The position numbers were made by a program, and so were the translations under genes. A stretch of 64,000 nucleotides of DNA, taken from contig CAIIXF020000005.1 in the NCBI GenBank assembly GCA_903813345.2, positions 37,883,375 to 37,947,374 on the forward strand, given 5' to 3'. This stretch comes from Owenia fusiformis (Eukaryota > Annelida > Polychaeta > Sabellida > Oweniidae). Of this stretch, positions 11,021 through 29,649 are shown piece after piece. Under the pieces are notes generated by a model. That model saw only the letters and a program-made list of their open reading frames with translations, did no database searches and was not told the origin of the DNA. The first letter of the stretch is position 1; the number at the start of each line of letters is the position of its first letter.

Positions 11021-11475
11021 AACTATAAAGTGGCACTAGAACATAATAAGATTTGAGTAGCTGTATCATGTTGTGAGGTTATATTACTTTGAGCAATCTT
11101 ACATTAGACTAGGTGATATTGAATGGTAATAAGGTGATGCTATATTTCACAACATTGTTTCATTACATTCTGTGATGATTCCTTGCATTCGGTGCTGTCA
11201 CATTCTGAACAAATGAATTCAATGTTTACACTGTGCAAGGAAACTACATTTGAAGGTGCCATTTGATCTGAATGTTTTAGTCATTTGGATACTAGAATAG
11301 CTACTGTGCACATAGAGAACAGTAGATTTAATTAACCTGGTGATATAAATACATGTATAAAGTCTGGTGGCATTCCATTTGCTGATGTTGCATTAGCTGA
11401 TGCCATATTAGCTGATGCCGTAATGCAATAATAGTTGATGCCATATCAGCTGATGTAACATAAGCTGATGTTATA
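11021..11475 (+). other. 3' flank of the BTB gene with a GCTGATG tandem repeat
   Basis: Probable 3' UTR and downstream DNA. From 11384 to 11473 a short unit of about 12-20 bp containing AGCTGATG(C/T)CATAT is repeated about six times. I see no canonical poly(A) signal close to the stop. Confidence 0.45.
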
Positions 11476-12000
11476 CAGAGTGACACAAAATATGCCACCT
11501 ACATAATGTTGCATAAGATTTTTGTCTGCATAATATCTGAATTGTTGTTAGGCACATTTGAATAAGATGTGCTGTAAATGATGTCCATTCCTTTACGGGC
11601 ACACTTCTGGATTGTACGGTTAACGTTATGGACCACATTCATCTGACATGAATCCTCCAGATTTTTATCTCTGAGGGAACTTGAAGGATCATGTATATGA
11701 AACAAACCACCAAACCTTAGTACACATGACAATAGAGATCACCTGAAAGATCAGGGTCATTTATGTGGTCATTTATGTGTCGGGGTTGTCAATAACTTTG
11801 TCCGTAGAATCCAGGTGTGCCTGCCTCTTAAGCGCACATATCGTAACCTCATAAAAGTGCATCTACATGGGCCAGTCATCTGAATCTCCTTATGGAGTTT
11901 ATCCATGGAGTCTAGTTATAATGCGCTAAAGAACAAGCCAGATATCATGCAGTCAAAAAAGTTCTGCAACATTATGTGGGTGGCATTTTTTGTCACCCTG
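11476..12000. mobile_element. Mariner-like relic with TIRs
   Basis: CAGAGTGACACAAAATATGC at 11476 is mirrored by GGCATTTTTTGTCACCCTG ending at 12000, with TA on both flanks. The interior on the plus strand keeps a trace of a transposase end (CCAGATTTTTATCTCTGAGG reads as the PDFYL motif). Coding capacity is lost. Confidence 0.75.
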
Positions 12001-12022
12001 TATATAATATGACAGACATTAA

Positions 12023-12436
12023 GGGGAGGCATCAAAAGTTCAATGTCAGATAGGAAACTAAATAAATCTAGTTTTGAGTTGGACCCCCCCCCCCCCCTCC
12101 CCCTCAAAACTAAATACAATGAAAGTTGATCGCGGACTTTCACATGTTTTTGCGACTCAATTTGGACTTTTATGGGGATAGAACTATAACTTGTTCATGA
12201 TTCCTAAAACATGTGCCAACAACAATAGGCATAATATTCCACGTTGCATGCATATTTGTGAAGAAGGCATCTGGTAGTCTTTATTTTCAAACCATTCCAA
12301 GGCATTTTGAGTCGAAATTCCCAAAAATTCAAATGTTGAAATTTGTCGGATAGCAAACTGAAATAGCTTTGACCCCCTCCCCCCAAACTAGATTTATTTA
12401 GTTTTCTATCAGACATTGATCTTTTGATGCCTCCCC
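12023..12436. mobile_element. MITE with ~55-bp inverted ends and C-rich runs
   Basis: GGGGAGGCATCAAAAG and the next ~40 bases at the left end are repeated inverted at 12384-12436. Each arm continues into a run of C or G (poly-C near 12086). No coding potential. Confidence 0.75.
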
Positions 12437-12731
12437 TAAATGGTATTTCATTGAGGATACATTGATTAAACAAAGGCGTATGTAGGCATAAAATATTATA
12501 TGTAGATTTTTTATATTTTTTGTTTTGAATGTAAATATGTACATCAGAAGCGACTTAGCTTTTTATAGCTCATCTCATGATAAAAGTAGTAAGAGAATGA
12601 CGTCATAATTCTAATAAATGTTAATTTTGATTATATGATTTGGTTATTGTGCAATGAAAAATGAATATAAGTTGTATATTTTCATTAATTTGAATGTGAA
12701 GTTTTAAATGCACGCATCTTAAATTATTATA

Positions 12732-13793
12732 CCAGGTCGTTCAATAAGTTCACGGAAAAATGCTCTCATTTCAAAGATTTTTGATATTTTCTCATGAAAT
12801 TTTCACACAATGAATAAAAAATACTTTCTGATTGATTCTTAAGATATAAGCATCTCAAATTTGATTGGTCAAAAATAAGGGTTACTATGGTAACTTGACT
12901 TTTGTGTAGGGGAGGCACTTTTACGCCACACATTTTACCATTACAGATATCTATCCATATGTGCAAATGAAGGATCCCTATTTTTTATTTGTTCTTATTT
13001 AAATTACAAATGTTCTGAGGGAAAATTGATGTTCATTGTTATCAGGAACATTTCTGAAATTGTGCTAGTCAATGCTGTACCAGTGGACCAGACAATCAAC
13101 AAAGAGTAATGCTATAAAAAGTTGATTAAAACTTACCCATCCAGCCAAACTTTAAATTTTTCCATCGGGATAATGCAGCCGATCACACTGCTAATATTGT
13201 GCAGGGAACCATCACAAATAATTGGCAAAATAGATGGCAAAGCTGCCCCAAGTTACATAATCTCCAAATGAGACAATCCTTGATTTTACTGTTTTCACTA
13301 GGATGAAGGATCAGCTAAGAGGTGCAGTTTATGGAACAATGAAACAACTTTCGACTGCAGTCAAGATTGCCTTTTAAACAAGTTTTCCAGATGGCTTCAG
13401 AGCACTGTATCATCAATGGGTTGAATGCAAGCGACTGTGCATTAAACATTAGGGAGAATATTTCTGAAACCTTATGGGACAATAGTTGTAATTATTACAT
13501 TAAGTAATATCATTTACAAGTAGAAAGCGGAGAAGAAATTCATGTGATATACTCATAAACTGCCTACTATTCTGTTGTTTTTCTGATGAATAATGTGACA
13601 TAAAAAGTGCCCCGCCTACCCAAAAGTCAAGTTACCATAGTAACCCTTATTTTTGACCAATTAAATAAGAGATGCTGATATTTTAATAATCAATCAGAAA
13701 GTATTTTTTATTCATTGTGTGCAAATTTCATGAGAAAATATCAAAAATCTTTGAAATGATAGCATTTTTCGGTGAACTTATTGAACGACCTGG
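12732..13793. mobile_element. Mariner-like element, internally deleted, ~185-bp TIRs
   Basis: CCAGGTCGTTCAATAAGTTC at 12732 is mirrored by GTGAACTTATTGAACGACC ending at 13793, with TA duplications outside. The TIRs extend about 185 bp and remain similar. The interior retains a decayed plus-strand transposase trace reading HRDNAADHTANIVQ near 13170-13200, matching the second catalytic Asp region, but frames are broken. Confidence 0.8.
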
Positions 13794-14548
13794 TACATTG
13801 TACATGGGCAAGAACTGGTACTCATTACAATTATAATTCCTATATGCATATTCTCCTGAAGTTTATGCCACATGTTAAGACTAGACATGCCATTCTAGTG
13901 TCTTGAACGTAATACGAATAATTCTGAATTTCAATTTAATATTATTATTTAACAACCCTGGCAAATGAAACAAAAAAGTTATCTTTATTTTTCTGTATAA
14001 TGAAAAGTCCTGTCATGGGTAGTAACTTCATCAAATCAGTAATGTAATCACTTACACATGTTGTATTTAAACAGGCAAGAGAACATGGCCATTTGGGATT
14101 TAAATAAGTGGAGTAATTGTTCTCAATCAGCACATCTATTGTATAGCCTAGTGTTGCATTGTTCTTATGAACATCAGAAATGTTTACAATATAACCTGGA
14201 ATACAATATTTCATGACGAAGTCTGGTTGAGCAAACCCCAGTGCATAAAATATAACTGAATGTACTCTACTTATTATAGGTTTTGGATATCATGTATACC
14301 TTAAGTGATTTACTGTGTATTATATAGTTAATCCATTTATCAAGGATGTACCAAACAATTTATACAAAAGTACAATATTCATTTATAACTCTAAATGTAA
14401 ATAATAGTTAGAAATTATTATTGTATACCACTCAAATGAAATATACATCTGTAATATAAATTAAACATTCTTCCTTTGTCCATTTAAAGATGTCACTGTT
14501 GAAAGTTGCATGTACTATGCAAAATAGACCCTCTATTAGTCTGACTTC
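13794..14548. other. AT-rich intergenic stretch
   Basis: No exon, repeat or RNA gene that I can support. The ORFs here lack recognisable motifs and have composition like the surroundings. Confidence 0.4.
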
Positions 14549-14812
14549 CACCGACCTCGCGAACTACGTTCCTTCCACCAGAACCACGGTTCTCACAACG
14601 CGAATATCGATTCTTTATACCAAACTCCACTCGCGAACGGAGTTCGACATCGCGAACCACAAAGCTACATGTGGTTCGCGATTTGAGAATTCGGTGCACG
14701 AGTGGAGAACTATGTTCATGAGAGAGGAACTTGTGTTTGCGAATGAAGAATATATACTTGCGATGTGAGAATTGTGGTATGGGTGGAAGGAAAATAGTTC
14801 GCGAGGTCGGAA
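14549..14812. repeat. Imperfect long palindrome rich in CGCGAA/TTCGCG
   Basis: CCGACCTCGCGAACTACGTT at the left end mirrors ATAGTTCGCGAGGTCGG at the right end, and inner blocks such as ATCGCGAACCACA / TGTGGTTCGCGAT mirror each other as well. The unit is richer in G+C and CpG than its surroundings. It is probably a foldback transposon. Confidence 0.65.
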
Positions 14813-15374
14813 AAGAGTTGTCGGAACTTTGTAGAAGTCTATGAGGCCTGTAAGTGCGCTCCCTAGTGATATTTAAATTACCTCTTCTGTACCAAGGTTC
14901 TGATAAACCGTTGGAAAGCTGAGATTGTCAGCTTTAAGAATCTAACCTCCATTTGAATTTTCACTGAATGCAAAATTAGATATTAACCCTTTCATTACCA
15001 AGGGATAAAATTAAGAAATCAATCATGCTTTTTCAATCAAAAGCTTTGACAATCGGTTTCTATTTTCAATCTAAAAGTCCATAACAACAAATGTTGTGGT
15101 CTAAGCAACACAACTGTATACAATTATGTTGTTTTTAACTTCGTGGTTATGTTTACATTTTCTCTGAAATTTGCACCACAATATCCATGAAAACAATGCC
15201 GAGTTTCTTTTTCTAAATTCCGTCTTACTCCGCGCCGCTCTTCCATACGTTTAGCTTCACATAATCAAAGGCAGAATCAGATCAAGGAACCCTTCCAAGA
15301 AATTGTTTCAATGTTTGTGACATCTTGAGCTTATACCATTTCCTATCAAAATTATTTCAAGAATTTCATATATA

Positions 15375-17336
15375 CGAGGGGTGATTCAAAAGTATTGGGC
15401 AAAATTGTATAGGCAAACCTAACGTTACCCAATTAATTTACTTTTTCACAAACATAAAATTATCTACTAAGTGTCAAATTAATATTTAACAACATTCAAT
15501 ATCGTTTCAGTTATGCGTAACCATGGCAACTAGGGTAAGCATGGGCGGAATCCACCTTTGAATGATAATTGAATATTTTTGTCATTATTGTTTGATTTCA
15601 TGTTCATGACTCAACACACTCGCTTGGACTATAAACTATAAAAAGTTAATCAATTGTCAAGGAAGACTCACATGTCCATTCATATGCTGGTGAGTTGTAA
15701 ATTCAGCAGCAAATTGTGCTGTATTACTGTACATCCCATTGAATGTTTTTAGAATAGTAAGTCAAGTAAAGTCAGCTGCAGTGAGTCAGACTTTAGATTA
15801 ACACACGTCCAAGAAATCTGTCATTTACAACAAATTAAAGTAAAACAAATAATTGTTATAGTCTTATTGGTAGCAACTGGAGACACAAGGCAGGCTGTCA
15901 GCAAAATCAAAGACACACATGGATACAAGGCTTTTTCAAGGCAAGCCTTTAGAGATTGTACAAGCACTTCGCTGGAGGTGATGAGAGGATGCTGAATCTT
16001 TAGCGATCTGGAAGACCATATATATTTGGTCCCCATGATCAAACGATAACAATATTCATATTGTACAGGGTGTCCAAAAAAACAGAACCGTAAGAAAGTT
16101 GAATAACTTGGTCAATTTTGCATATTTTGCCTTGAAATTTCAGAATTTAGTTTATTCAATGTGAATTTTGTTGTGAAAGTTTGATAATAATCTACAGTCA
16201 AAAACTACAGCTCCTTACAAAACATGCCCCAAATGTGCACCTCTCCTCTCTATGCACAATTCAATCCAGTGAATAAAGTTGTTGTTGTTCCTCCTACACA
16301 CATGTCTTTCTAAATGGACAAGTTTGTTCCAAGAACAATTGCTACTTGGGCTTACATCCTCCTGATGAAGTGTTACAGCATCCATTGCATTCTGAACAAT
16401 GCACTGCCTGGGTGACATTGAGGAAACATGGAATCATTCCTTTTTGGTTCAAAGATGACTTGGTGCGTGCTATCACCATGAACAAGAACCAGTAAGTTCC
16501 CACTAAGTTTTGGAGGTCACTAAGCACCAGAAGGGACATCTAAGGAGATAAGCAGTGGTTTCAACAAGCCAATACCCACCAACACTGCAAATGATGTGCT
16601 GAAATGGTTTAGACAATGCTTTGGTGGTCAGCTCATCAGTTGCAGAACGCAAACCATATGGGCAGCTCATTCGCCAGATCTAAATCCCCCAAATTTTTAT
16701 CTTTGAGGATTTCTCAGAGCCAATGTGTATACTGACAGGCCCCTAACAATCTTAGGAGTGCAATAACTACCCCAATATTTACCATCCGCATTAATGTGTA
16801 TAGGTCAGGGTCATTAACAACTTTGTTCGCTGGATTCGTTTGTGCATAGAGAGGAGAAGTGCCCGCTTTGAGCATGTTTTGTAAAGTACTGTAGTTTTTG
16901 ACACAATAAAGATATTATCATCAAACTTTCAGAACTAAATTCACATTGAATGAACTAAATAATTCTTAAATATCAAGGCAAAATTTGCAAAATTGACCGA
17001 GTTATTTAACTTTCTTACGGTCCTGTTTTTTGGACATCCTGTAGAAGCCATCTTAAATGCAGTCATTGACACTGAGGGAAATAAGTGCCATTACAAATGA
17101 TTTAAATATTAAATAGAATCTAAATGAATTATCAGGAATGAAGTGAATTACGGTTGAATTTATTGTGCTACCATCTTGAAAAATGTATGCCTCGGAATAT
17201 CCATGTGATGCCAGTGCTTAAAAAGCCAATTCCGGGTAAAGGCACCCTAATGCGGTTCATACGAACCAAATTTCATACAAATTGGGTGAGAGTAAGCATG
17301 CCTATAATTTGTCCATTACTTTTGAATCACCCCTCG
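15375..17336. mobile_element. Mariner-like relic (outer), interrupted by another element
   Basis: CGAGGGGTGATTCAAAAGTA at the left end is mirrored by TACTTTTGAATCACCCCTCG at the right end. Between 15830 and 16040 a decayed plus-strand frame reads like a transposase N-terminal helix-turn-helix (ATGDTRQAVSKIKDTHGY). A second element is inserted at 16066-17041. This relic is itself inserted in an old copy of the Deltex 3' flank. Confidence 0.7.
16066..17041. mobile_element. Nested mariner-like relic with ~150-bp TIRs
   Basis: CAGGGTGTCCAAAAAAACAG at 16066 is mirrored by a TTTTTTGGACATCCTG end at 17041, with TA at 16064-16065 and 17042-17043. The TIRs extend about 150 bp with mismatches. The interior keeps a trace of a transposase C-terminal part (CGCCAGATCTAAATCCCCCA reads SPDLNPP, then NFYL). 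It is dead but could be mobilised in trans. Confidence 0.8.
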
Positions 17337-17583
17337 TCTGTGTTGACTTTCTTGTATTTATTTACTGTTTAGGATAATTTACACAATTTTTGCTTTCTGA
17401 ATCTCACATGAGGTAAAATATCAATGGGATAATATTAGTTGGTAAATAGTAAACCGGTTTGGCAATTCGTTGCTTGATTCCCGGGCTTGATTCACACCCG
17501 TTCCCTGATTCTGTCCTTATCAAGCCACGTGAATTTTTAGCCAAGAGACTATATTAGGTTCGAATATCTATAGCAATCTTTTT

Positions 17584-17727
17584 ATTTGATTTTTACTTGA
17601 TGCCTCCGTCTGTACAGTGGTGCCACCACTCGTTTTTGATGTGTTATCGATGCATAATTTCTGTTACTATAACCTTAGTTTGATGTTTCATACATATCCG
17701 GGCTGGGTTCTCTGATTGGCTCCATAA
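17584..17727 (-). pseudogene. Deltex-like gene remnant (third copy of the Deltex tail)
   Basis: Bases 17584-17608 (GATTTTTACTTGATGCCT) match the terminal coding exon of genes A and B around the stop codon. They are followed at once by 17609-17727, which match part of the large exon of gene B (37290-37380; the shared protein text is near EPSPDMYETSN). The exons between are deleted, so this is a broken third Deltex gene. Its 3' flank copy (about 15200-15375 and 17337-17583) resembles the flanks of genes A and B but is more diverged and split by mariner relics. Confidence 0.7.
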
Positions 17728-18334
17728 GTAAACAGTTGAGTATATTGGGAATGTTATTTATGTGTAATAATTGCCGGGGATTTCAAATACAGTATTTGAA
17801 ATACAAGAAACATTATTTTGCTTTTCCCCGACTCCGTAACTAGACTGACAATGAACCATTAGATTCCGCAGTTAGCATGGTTAGAGGAAGACGTGATTCT
17901 CAGTCAAATATTTAACTAGATATCTCTAAACGGTGCATTACTAAAGTCTATGCCTATGCATTAGGAATAAGCATTTTGGCTATAATTTGCAATAAAAAAA
18001 CGAAACATCAATGTGTTGCAAACGGAATGCCTCTGTCCCTAATGAATTTGTGATTCGATAATTTTTTCTTCTATTGATTTAGTTTTTTAAAGCTAGAAAA
18101 AATTCCAACGAGAATTTAACACGGTGTAAACAAAAATAAAAAAGTATGCAAATCAGCTGATCGGAGAGCTAGTAGTTATGTTTATTGCAGTTGCACTTCA
18201 TATGCATTAAAATATGGGGGAATGTACTACAAGATACCATCTCAAAGGTACAACTAAAGCTGTTTGTAAGTATTTAACTAGAAAGTCTTAGTCCATATCA
18301 CCATCACAACTTGAATCTCTCGGAATTAATGATT

Positions 18335-18967
18335 GGTAGAGATTAAAAGGTGGATTGGATCGAGTGGATTGGATTCATGTAAAAGGTGGATTGGATTGGG
18401 AATCTTCAAAATATGGATTTTTTAGTTGATCTCCCTCTAAGCAATTTCCTCCGGCCTAAAGTATTTTGTGATTACTTGGGTCCCTTTAAGGAATTGACAA
18501 AGCAATGACAAATACATACTTCAATTAGTTGATAGATACTCTAAAGCATTTAACTGCTCTCCCTTGTAAATCAACATTAGTAAGACATAATAAACATAGA
18601 TCGGTAGATAAAAGATGTCATTCAAATTGACGTGTGGGTGTTCCCAAGACATTCTGCCATGTTCTGTTTGAATTTAAAACAGATGATATGGATCTTCGAC
18701 TTGAAAAGTCTGCCTTATGATTTGTGAAATGTCTAAAATTGCGCTTGGAATGAATAAGATTGTGTATCAGGTCACCTTTCTAGTCTACCCAAGCAAAATG
18801 ATATAACATCTATTATTTGACATTGTGAAAGTGAGAAGAGCATTAATCGTCTGATGGGAGATCAATATAATTTTTTAAGGAAAATCCATATTTTGAAGAA
18901 TCCCGATCCAATCCACCTTTTACATGAACCCAATCCACTCGATCCAATCCACCTTTTAATCTTTACC
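18335..18967. mobile_element. MULE-like non-autonomous element with 9-bp target duplication
   Basis: The 633-bp unit starts GGTAGAGATTAAAAGG and ends CCTTTTAATCTTTACC. The ends are long inverted repeats of about 85 bp built from GTGGATTGGAT motifs. It is flanked by TTAATGATT at 18326-18334 and 18968-18976. The duplicated locus has a single TTAATGATT at 31968-31976 and no insert, a true empty site. A 9-bp duplication with long TIRs points to the Mutator superfamily. No coding sequence inside. Confidence 0.85.
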
Positions 18968-20318
18968 TTAATGATTACAGGATCAATTTCCTCAATCTTT
19001 TCTCTTTCTCATCTCTAATTATCCCTGAGTATAGTACAATAACATTACTGGGTAGTTGACTACATGATTGCATTGCTTAGAAAACCATAGTGGTCACTCC
19101 ACAGACACGGGAACAAGAGTTCATTCCCCTCCCACTCACTATGTATTAGGTAGAAAAAGATTTTTACATTAGCTATACAGTGACTGGGGGGGGGGGGGGT
19201 TAAATCTTCCTGGGCCTGTGGGTCACTCCATGCATGACGATGTGTGGTTTAATCAACTTATGAATGGCGTATTAATACACCGAGGGCCGTTAGCACCGAG
19301 GTGATTCATCGCCATTTATAGTATGGTTACATTACACTGCATTAGATCTCTAATATTGTATTGTCTTCATTTTGTATTGATTTTTAAATATTTCATTTTG
19401 ATACATTATACATACAGATTGCGAATATAATTAAATGTTCGTTTGGGATTTGCTACTCCGTGGAGTTGCCGATTTCTAGTTGTAAGGGACACTATATTAT
19501 CCTTAAAAACTCACATAGATGAACCTTATGTAAAATACCAAAAGCCGGGAATCTAATTTGAGTTAAGAGAATACATTAACAATCTGTAAAATCTTCATAA
19601 TTTATACTTTATACTGTATGCCATCTCCTATGAGATGAAAACGCAATATTCCCCTTGCTCTTTGGGCATCGTCATAATCTGCTAATATGTTATTTCACAA
19701 TACAAAAAAACATCACTGTATATTCTCTCTGATTTTATTCTGAAGAAGTGAACGTTCAATTTCCATATAATCAAAAGCAGGATCAGGTCTAGAAAGGAAC
19801 TGTTTCAAGCAATTGTTTCAATTTTAGAACATCTTGGCCTTGTACCATTCCCTTACATTTTATTTCAGGAAAATAAAATAGATAGTCTCTCTACCATACC
19901 ATACGTTTATTTTCATGTAATTCTTTACTGTTTAGGAGACTGCCACAGTTTTTGCTTTCTCAATCTTACATTAACTCCACCCTATTGCTTGAAAATGTTC
20001 ACACCCGTTCCTTGATTCTGCCTTTAATTAACCCATATACATTTATTAGCCAAGAGAAACAGTTTATTAACTTTTGTCTCTCAAGGGGTCCGAATATTTA
20101 TAGTAATCTTAAATACGCATGATTGTGCACATGTGGTAAATATAAGCAAGCATCAAGCTACATAATACTTTGGGTGCAAACAATTACGATTCTACAGAGT
20201 CGAAATTCAATGTTAAATCTTTTCGGGCACAACGCCCCAATGATCTCAAACTACATCTTTTTGTTTGTTACATTTTGTTTCTGTACCCTATAAAGCTTCA
20301 ACTTCTTCCTTCAAAGTA

Positions 20319-21604
20319 CACAGGGGAAAGTCTACCCGCGTATATACAACCTACCGCCGAGTAAGACACGCATATACCGCCTATCCAATGTTTGGTAAAC
20401 TATATCTCATAGGAAAATGGACAATAAAGGTAACATTGGGCCACTATCAATTCCCTTGGATGGCTAGAATCGTTAGTAAGATGTTCTAGCAGGCGGAATT
20501 GGCCTAGAATTATAGTTGAAATATATTTTTATGTCCAAATTAAGAGATAAGTAAAACGTATAATGGTTTTCGGTTTGTTTTCTCATTCATATTCGCTTTA
20601 ATTGATAACAAGACATACAAAAGACATACCTGGGTCGGTAAATGCATGTCATATGCATAATATATTAAGTGTCAAACTATTAGGTCAAAATAGCACTTTT
20701 GAACATCAAAATCTTCACATAGACTTAATCCTAAAAGATCCGATGTTATCGGACATCGGACCCGATGTGATCGAATAATATTATAAAGATTCGAAAATAT
20801 CTTGAGTAAAGGATCTCAGAATCCGAATATCACTTGAGTAAAATCTGTTGAGATCCGATGACATCGTCGAGTTTGTTGAGTGCCGATGATGAAATAGTGT
20901 TAGGGTTACTTTTGGGAGTTTTTGAACCTTGATTTAATTGCTTCTATTAGAAGGGTTCCTCGTTATTAATTCTATAATAACATTTTGATCCAGACTGACA
21001 CAACAGAAATTAGGCTATCAACACTGGAGGATAGGATAGGAATAGCGCGAAATTGCATTTAAATCAATAATATTATCCATATTTATGGATAAAAATGAAT
21101 ATGTTTCAAGTTCCTAATCTCTACTGGTCAATCTTTTTTTCATTTTAGTAGCCGTTCTACTGTTATCTTATTCAAAATTGAGAGCGAATGAGTATAACGG
21201 GTCTTTTAACTTTGCACAAGTTAGACCAATCAAAATATGTAACTTTTTTTCATACTCAGTACGTTTACCGTCTTGGTAGATACAAAATAACACGTACCAA
21301 AGTCATTGGATTATGAGCATAGTCAGATAGAAGTAATGATATCATCAACAATTAAAATTATAGTGATTCGAGTGAAAGCATGAATTCAATGTTATAAGAA
21401 CTTTGCAGGACACAGACGTTGACGTATAGTGCTGAGGGAATTATATCATATTAACAGGAATTTTTGTGATAAACTTCATATTGAGAAATTCAATACAGTA
21501 TATAAACAGGAGTTTATTAACTTTTTATTAACCTACATTTTCAGACATCTTCGGGTCTTTGCTCGGCGGTAGGTAGTATACACGCAGGTAGACTTTCCCC
21601 CGTG
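20319..21604. mobile_element. TIR element, 1.29 kb, with 6-bp flanking duplication
   Basis: Left end CACAGGGGAAAGTCTACCCG is mirrored by the right end finishing ACTTTCCCCCGTG; the arms extend about 43 bp. AAAGTA flanks it at 20313-20318 and 21605-21610. The paralogous site in copy B (near 34515) lacks the insert. The interior shows no transposase. Superfamily unclear. Confidence 0.75.
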
Positions 21605-21977
21605 AAAGTACGTTCAAAGTCTTCCTTCTTGAATTGCTGCAACGGGTTTCATGTCTGCGAGAACAGTCAGCGATAAAAATATTTCCATACAAAAATGCAA
21701 GCCATATAACGTGTATAGCATACATGTACCATCTAAGATGTTGCCAATTATTTCGAAGGACATTTTCATGGAAATATAGAAACACTCGATAGGGTACATT
21801 TATGTACAGAGACAACATGCCAAATCAAGATTTGAATTTGAAATCAAGATGTTTTCGTTCCGAGGAATTAATCGGTCAGAACTATCTACTTTTGGGAACT
21901 CCCCAATATTGCATATTATACGTATAAGGGTTGTTCAATAAATGACGCACAACTAAAAGTTCTTCATTCAGGGATTT

Positions 21978-27985
<6,008 letters not shown>

Positions 27986-28862
27986 GTTTAACTTCGATCA
28001 GCTTTACGTTGAACTGTGTTTTAACTATAAATTAAAAACATGTGATCATTGACCTATTGACTAAAGTTCAATGCCTCTTACAGTTTTAGTCTGTACGCTA
28101 CTGTACATGAAATCCACACGTTACGTGTATAATACTCCATTCCTTACTTAGACTACCCTCGCTCAATCAAACCCTTATTGCTTCAGTAGGAGCTATTCAT
28201 TGTTACACCTGCTCCGCATCGATTTAAGAGTTTTTTTAGCAAATTAACACTGTTCGTCTTATAATGTAATATCGGGACATATCAATTTTGGAGCTTATGC
28301 CTTATATAGCTAGTTCGCAGAAGTTCTAATAATATTCAGAGTGATTCAACAGTGAAAAACGTTTTGTTCAGTGCGTCCCAATGAAATATCGAGGAAATAT
28401 AATGCTAGCGAGTTCGCAGAAGTCTGCACAATACGCCATTTCTATGAAGTATCACTTCAAATAAATAAGAAAATTATGCAGTAATCCTAGTCAATGAAAT
28501 ACACTTTGAAAAGAATATAATCATAGCCTCATTCATAGATGTCACATATAAAGGTAATGGTGTTATAGATAAATAAAACGTGTGTATTTTTAGAAAATGT
28601 TGAATTGGTTGTAGTTTTAATTGTTACTAGAGTTTTGGAGGTAAAAGTACACTGTAAAGCGTACACGCCTTTCTGAAAATGTTTTTTCAACCGTAACATT
28701 AGCGTTGCACCATTGTATAAAAAAAAACTAAGCACATAATGTGAGATATTAGAAACCATGAAACCTATCAGGCCTTTAGCCAGGTTTTGCCAAAGGGGTT
28801 GATTTTCTGAAAAAATGGTGAAAAACTCCATGATCTTAAAATAATTTTTCGCTACGGGCTTG
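27986..28862. other. 5' flank of gene A
   Basis: Promoter and 5' region of gene A before the second duplication unit begins. AT-rich, no exon or repeat that I can support and no clear core promoter motif. Confidence 0.4.
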
Positions 28863-28998
28863 TTTATGGTTAAAATGTGTAAACAGTTGAGTGTATTGGA
28901 ATGTTACTTATGTGTAATAATTGCCGGGGATTTCAAATACAGTATTTGAAATAAAGTAACATTATTTGCCTTTTCTGACTCCATAGCTCGACTGACAG

Positions 28999-29496
28999 GT
29001 AACACCCTAGTCACATTTCCCACGGCCGCCGTGCGGTTTATCATTTCTGCGGCCAGTAGCTTTTCTACGCTCGCCGTAGAATTTCTGCGCTCTCATACTT
29101 ACGCAGTCACATTTCCCATGGCAGCCGCACGGTGAATTTTAAATTTCTTTTGATAAATAATACTTTTTTCATTTTATTTACATCAAGACAATTTATAAAT
29201 GTTATTTATAGTGCTAGAATGTAATATCAAATGAAAAGTGATCGTGAAACATTGACAAATAAGGAATCAATCTTGCTGAGCCAGTTGATTTCTACGGGGA
29301 CCTCAGAAATGAACAGATATTATAACTCCGAGTTATAATTTCTACGGCGACCCTGCGGCCTGTAAAAAACTGGATACGCCGTACGGAGGCCGCAAGGCAG
29401 CGTAGTTTTCCTACGCTCGCCGCAGAAATTCACTGATTTAATTGATATGCGGTCGACGCACGGCCTCCGTACGACAAATGTGACTGGGGTGTTATA
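28999..29496. mobile_element. GC-rich MITE absent from the paralogous locus
   Basis: TAACACCC(T)AGTCACATTT at the left end is mirrored by AAATGTGACTGGGGTGTTA at the right end, followed inward by CACGGCCGCCGTGCGG-like text. The matching place in copy A (near 17850) reads straight through. The CCC(T)GGTCACATTT terminus is shared with the 137-bp MITE at 60455-60591. Confidence 0.75.
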
Positions 29497-29649
29497 TGAA
29501 TATTTTTCAAATGAACCATTAGATTCCGCAGTTAGCATGGTTAGACGTGATTCTCAGTCAAATATTTCACTAAATATTTTTAAACGGTGCATTACTAAAG
29601 TCTATGCCAATGCATTAGGAATAAGCATTTTTGCTATAATTTGCAATAA

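Noticed and set aside
12766-12966. 66-aa minus-strand ORF
   Set aside because: It lies within the TIR of the 12732-13793 element and has no protein motif.
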